DNA from: Mucilaginibacter gilvus
GTDB taxonomy: Bacteria > Bacteroidota > Bacteroidia > Sphingobacteriales > Sphingobacteriaceae
Reading direction: 5' to 3'
Length of the DNA stretch: 64,000 bases
NCBI RefSeq assembly: GCF_004054195.1
Contig: NZ_SBIW01000012.1
Coordinates: 62,001-126,000, forward strand
Shown here: positions 60,752 through 64,000 of the stretch, piece by piece
Layout: each line of letters starts with the position of its first letter
Numbering within the stretch: the stretch's first letter is position 1
Program-made: the position numbers and the translations under genes
The notes under the pieces: generated by a model
Told to the model about the DNA's origin: nothing
Database searches by the model: none
Seen by the model: the letters and a program-made list of their open reading frames with translations, nothing else

Positions 60752-62038
60752 ATGAAAAGAATATATACCACTGCAATAGTGCTGTTTTTAGCTATCGGCG
60801 CAATGGCGCAAACGGTTCCCGCAAACTTTACGCCTGTACTGACTAAGTTTAAACAGTTTTATAACAACAATCAGCCCGATAGTATTTACGCCATGTTTGC
60901 GCCCGAAATGAAGGCCACCATAGCCGCTGATAAATGGAACCAATCAACCACCCAGATAAAGGCACAACTGGGGGTGTTAAATAAAACAGAGGTAGACCGT
61001 TATGTGGCACCAACTGCTATTTATAAGGCGACGTTTGCCAACGCGGTATTCTTGCTAAACCTATCGCTAAACAGCCAGAATAAATTAGTTGGCGTATTTT
61101 TTTCGCCTTACCAGGAGGCTGCCAAAACCATCCAGATGGATGCATCAATTACCGAGGAGCCGGTTTTGTTTAAAATGTTTACCGGCACTATCCCCGGTAC
61201 GCTAAGTATCCCCAAAAATGCTAATGGTAAAGTGCCGGTGGTGCTTATTATCCCTGGTTCGGGCCCTACAGACCGCGATGGCAACAGCCCCAAACTGGGC
61301 TTAAATGGCAATACTTATAAAATGCTGGCTAACGAACTGGGTAAAAATAATATTGCTGTTTTACGCTATGATAAACGTTTGGTTGGCCAGAGCGTAAGCT
61401 CTACCAAAGAAAAAGAACTGCGTTTTACTGACTATGTAGATGATGCAGTGGGCTTGGTTAATATGTTGCATGATGACCCCCGTTTCTCTAAAGTTATTGT
61501 TTTAGGGCACAGCGAAGGCTCACTGGTTGGCTTGCTTACCCTACGCGACCAACCGGTGAAAGGATTTATTTCCGTAGCAGGGGCAGGGCAAACTGCCGAA
61601 AAAATAGTGCAGGGGCAGGTAGAAAAATCGATGCCGAAGTTTTTGGCCGATCAGTATAAAACGGTTGTTGATAGCTTGAGGAAAGGTAAAACCACCGATT
61701 ACATCGACCCACAATTGTATTCAATCATCAGGCCAAGCATACAGCCTTACCTCATGTCGTGGTTTAGGTACGATCCAATCCGGATGATGAAAAGCGTAAA
61801 GGTGCCTGCACTCATTTTACAGGGAACAACAGATATACAGGTAGGCGTGAGCGATGCGGAAAAACTAAAAAAAGCCGATTCCGACGCTAAGCTGGTGATT
61901 ATACCAGGTATGAACCACATATTGAAAGAAGCCCCCGCCGACCGTGAGCAAAATATGACCACTTATAACAAACCCACGCTCCCACTCAAACCAGAACTGG
62001 TAACCGCCATTGTTGAGTTTGTGAATGGGATAAAGTAA
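60752..62038 (+). CDS. Secreted alpha/beta hydrolase with N-terminal DUF3887-like domain
   Basis: 428 residues: signal peptide (IYTTAIVLFLAIGAMAQ), a cystatin-like DUF3887-type domain (about 22-120, KFKQFYNNNQPDSIYAMF), then an alpha/beta hydrolase with oxyanion loop IIPGSGPTDRDGNSP, nucleophile elbow G252-H-S254-E-G (LGHSEGS), an acid in LILQGTTDIQV and His in PGMNHILKEA. Family esterases act on varied substrates; none can be named. Monocistronic. Confidence 0.9.
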   Translation: MKRIYTTAIVLFLAIGAMAQTVPANFTPVLTKFKQFYNNNQPDSIYAMFAPEMKATIAADKWNQSTTQIKAQLGVLNKTEVDRYVAPTAIYKATFANAVFLLNLSLNSQNKLVGVFFSPYQEAAKTIQMDASITEEPVLFKMFTGTIPGTLSIPKNANGKVPVVLIIPGSGPTDRDGNSPKLGLNGNTYKMLANELGKNNIAVLRYDKRLVGQSVSSTKEKELRFTDYVDDAVGLVNMLHDDPRFSKVIVLGHSEGSLVGLLTLRDQPVKGFISVAGAGQTAEKIVQGQVEKSMPKFLADQYKTVVDSLRKGKTTDYIDPQLYSIIRPSIQPYLMSWFRYDPIRMMKSVKVPALILQGTTDIQVGVSDAEKLKKADSDAKLVIIPGMNHILKEAPADREQNMTTYNKPTLPLKPELVTAIVEFVNGIK

Positions 62039-62040
62039 AG

Positions 62041-62184
62041 CCCCCTCCGCCCCCTGAAGGGGGAACTTTTGAAATGTATTGAAGCCCGGGTAATAGTTTA
62101 GCTGGGCTTTACTTTTACCTTAATTGTTATGTCTTGATGTACTGTGCCTAACTCCTGCTCCCCCTTTAGGGGGTTGGGGGGCTT
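62041..62184. repeat. Composite inverted-repeat element, copy B
   Basis: Ends GCCCCCTCCGCCCCCTGAAG and CTTTAGGGGGTTGGGGGGCT, internal hairpin AGCCCGGGTAATAGTTTAGC plus TGGGCTTT. Same order of parts as copy A at 29926-30054, also between convergent genes. It overlaps the last bases of the DinB-like gene. Confidence 0.85.
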
Positions 62185-62656
62185 ACTTCCATATTCCCAG
62201 CAATCTCCTCAGTAAAATAATTTCCGAAGTATGGTAGGCATTATGATCAGCTACCTGCAAAGCCTCACGCAGGATGCTTTGCCCGGTGCCATGGGGGATG
62301 GGTTTATAAATATCTTCGTTTTTCAGCAGCGCTAAAAACTGCGTTCTGTCTGCGTGGATCTGTTCGATGGTCTTATCCCAGGCGGCATCATCCTTGGGTT
62401 CGCTTTCTTTTGGCCAGTAATCATCGGGCCATTTTGGCGATTGATGGGTGCCATCTTTACTAAATTCCAGCATATCCCATTGCGCTATCCGGATATGCTC
62501 GGCCAGTTGCCATATACTGTAAGGCAGGTTATGGGGTTTTATGCCACGGTATTTGGCGGGTATGTCTTTCAAGGCATCCGCCAGTGTGGCATGTGCGCCG
62601 CCACCAATTATCAGTTTCTCCAGTTCGGCTCCGAGTATTTTATGCTGATCATCCAT
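62183..62656 (-). CDS. DinB-like four-helix protein
   Basis: 157 residues. DinB/YfiT fold: LPYSIWQLAEHIRIAQWDML holds the first metal histidine, and VADHNAYHTSEIILLRRLL at the end holds the paired histidines. Family members bind a divalent metal and include thiol-dependent transferases; this one's substrate is unknown. Divergent from the DUF885 gene. Confidence 0.88.
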   Translation of the reverse strand: MDDQHKILGAELEKLIIGGGAHATLADALKDIPAKYRGIKPHNLPYSIWQLAEHIRIAQWDMLEFSKDGTHQSPKWPDDYWPKESEPKDDAAWDKTIEQIHADRTQFLALLKNEDIYKPIPHGTGQSILREALQVADHNAYHTSEIILLRRLLGIWK

Positions 62657-62751
62657 AAGTAAAAGCTTTCCTTAGTAACAAAATCGCGGCATATTTGATT
62701 TATATGCGGCAAATTTTCTAAGTTTATAAACCAAAGCAAACCCTTACTAAG

Positions 62752-64000
62752 GTGATAAAAAAACTACTTTTACTTTCCCTGTACGTAGCCGCGTTTTCGG
62801 CCTGTAAAAAAGACGGGCAATCATCCGAGCCGCTTTCGGCGAAGGATGATGCAGCCTTCCAGCTATACGAAGACCATTTTTTGGAGGATTTTTGGAAAGA
62901 GAACCCCGAATGGGCAACCACAGCCGGCTACCATAAATACGATAGTTTACTGCTTATCCCCAATGATGATAACCGCAAAAAGGCCATCAAATTTACTAAG
63001 GTGCACATGGATTCGCTCAGTCGTTTTGAAGTTGGCACCTTATCTGATGCTAACAAGATAGATCACCGCATGATGCAGAACCAGCTCGAATCTATCCAAT
63101 GGAACCTGGAGCAACTGCGCGAATATCAATGGAACCCGGCATCGTATAACGTTATAGGCGGTTTTGCGCTTATTCTGAACGAACATTACGCCCCGCTGGA
63201 GAAACGCTTGCGCAGTTTTTATCAGCGTATGGCGTTTATTCCGGCTTACTACAAGGAAGCCCAAAAACAGCTTAAAAACCCGGTTGTAGAGCTTACTAAA
63301 CTGGCGATTGACCAGCACAACGGCGGGCTGAGCGTTATAGAAAGCGACTTTGCCGATTCACTTAAAAAAACAAAGATTCCGGATGCTGAGCAAAAGCAAA
63401 TGCTGGATCGCGTACGCATCTCGGTTGATGCGATAAAGGGTTTTGTGGCTTATTTAAAAGTAATGAAGAACGATAAGCCCCGCAGTTTTAGGCTGGGTAA
63501 GGAATACTACGAAAACAAATTTAAGTACGAGATCCAGTCGGAAAGTACCGCGCAACAGATCTTCAATGCCGCTATGGAGCGCAAAAAATACCTGCACCGC
63601 GAGATGGCCAAGATCAGCCGAACGTTGTGGCCAAAATATTTCGGGACCAAAGCGATGCCTGCAGATTCGCTGGATCTGATAGGGCAAATGATAGATACAC
63701 TATCTACCAAACATGTGGCACCATCGGAGTTTCAATCTGCCATTGAAGCCGAACTGCCAAAGCTAACTACGTTTATAAAAAGTAAGGACCTCTTAACACT
63801 CGACCCAAGCAAGCCGCTTATTGTACGTAAAGAACCCGGTTACATAGCCGGTGTGGCCGGCGCATCGGTAAGTTCGCCTGGCCCTTATGATAAGGGCGGC
63901 AATACTTATTACAATGTAGGTAGCCTTGCGGGCTGGTCGCCGGAACGTGCCGAAAGCTACCTGCGCGAATACAATCAGTATATTTTGCAGATACTCTGCA
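62752..64000 (+). CDS. DUF885 family lipoprotein, 3' end outside window
   Basis: 416 codons are visible from GTG 62752 and the frame is open to the window end. A lipoprotein signal (KKLLLLSLYVAAFSAC-KKDG, Cys-17) puts it on a membrane facing the periplasm. The body is the helical DUF885 fold: LEDFWKENPEWATTAGYHKY at the N-terminus, RLGKEYYENKFKYEIQSEST and KGGNTYYNVGSLAGWSPERA. DUF885 proteins are thought to be M32-like zinc peptidases; the HExxH-type motif would be past the window end. Divergent from the DinB-like gene. Confidence 0.88.
   Translation, partial: MIKKLLLLSLYVAAFSACKKDGQSSEPLSAKDDAAFQLYEDHFLEDFWKENPEWATTAGYHKYDSLLLIPNDDNRKKAIKFTKVHMDSLSRFEVGTLSDANKIDHRMMQNQLESIQWNLEQLREYQWNPASYNVIGGFALILNEHYAPLEKRLRSFYQRMAFIPAYYKEAQKQLKNPVVELTKLAIDQHNGGLSVIESDFADSLKKTKIPDAEQKQMLDRVRISVDAIKGFVAYLKVMKNDKPRSFRLGKEYYENKFKYEIQSESTAQQIFNAAMERKKYLHREMAKISRTLWPKYFGTKAMPADSLDLIGQMIDTLSTKHVAPSEFQSAIEAELPKLTTFIKSKDLLTLDPSKPLIVRKEPGYIAGVAGASVSSPGPYDKGGNTYYNVGSLAGWSPERAESYLREYNQYILQILC

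Overview
The window looks like chromosomal DNA of a Bacteroidota species of the Sphingobacteriaceae type (Mucilaginibacter or Pedobacter-like). The evidence is large SusC/TonB-like outer-membrane barrels with carboxypeptidase-like N-termini, a type IX secretion C-terminal signal, DUF2490 and Porin_10 barrels, a DUF5606 protein, -7 boxes of the form TAnnTTTG, and starts without Shine-Dalgarno sequences. No rRNA, tRNA, CRISPR array, prophage or classical insertion sequence was seen. Genus assignment is inference.

Layout. 1-3.5 kb: the 3' part of an ArnT/GT39-like membrane glycosyltransferase, then two outer-membrane proteins. 3.5-3.9 kb: a dense cluster of palindromic repeats. 3.9-13.7 kb: a DUF58 protein and a carbohydrate locus with a GH130 phosphorylase-like protein, a secreted DUF5695 protein, a small unknown gene behind a near-perfect sigma-54 promoter, and two coupled GT4 glycosyltransferases, one fused to a helical C-terminal domain. 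13.9-28.5 kb: class III aminotransferase, leuS, acyltransferase, TonB-type barrel, membrane-anchored MutS-like ATPase, rlmH, CDF metal exporter, Dabb protein, DUF5606 protein, cyclophilin. 28.6-35.6 kb: a secreted protein often named asparagine synthetase B, the overlapping operon lpxK-punA-porin, a class-A-beta-lactamase-like hydrolase and a VOC protein. 35.8-48.5 kb: another barrel, engB, a DUF559 nuclease gene inside long inverted repeats, ubiA-Crp/Fnr regulator, SDR protein, M3 peptidase, CrtO-like protein, PAP2 phosphatase, amino-acid permease. 48.8-64 kb: kup, a tiny T9SS protein, FAH-family hydrolase, M23 peptidase-bcp, an ECF sigma-factor operon, DUF1634 and KTSC proteins, a third barrel, an alpha/beta hydrolase, DinB-like protein, and the start of a DUF885 lipoprotein cut by the window end.

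The most unusual signal is not a gene cluster but repeats. At least six families of short palindromic, REP/MITE-like elements sit between genes. Several share one layout: a pyrimidine-rich head such as CACCCC-(T)RACC followed by a stem such as CCTCTCC-AAA-GGAGAGG. Two of these have entered leuS in frame, one as a complete inverted-repeat element of about 88 bp and one as a single arm, adding about 30 and 14 residues to an essential enzyme. A third case, at 39348-39848, is a 501-bp unit with 39-bp terminal inverted repeats of related layout. It carries only a DUF559 (Vsr/PD-(D/E)XK-like) nuclease gene whose stop codon lies in the right repeat, and a decayed, gene-less derivative lies next to it. 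My working hypothesis is that DUF559 nucleases mobilise or maintain this repeat superfamily, by analogy with REP-associated transposases. This is inference and needs genome-wide counting.
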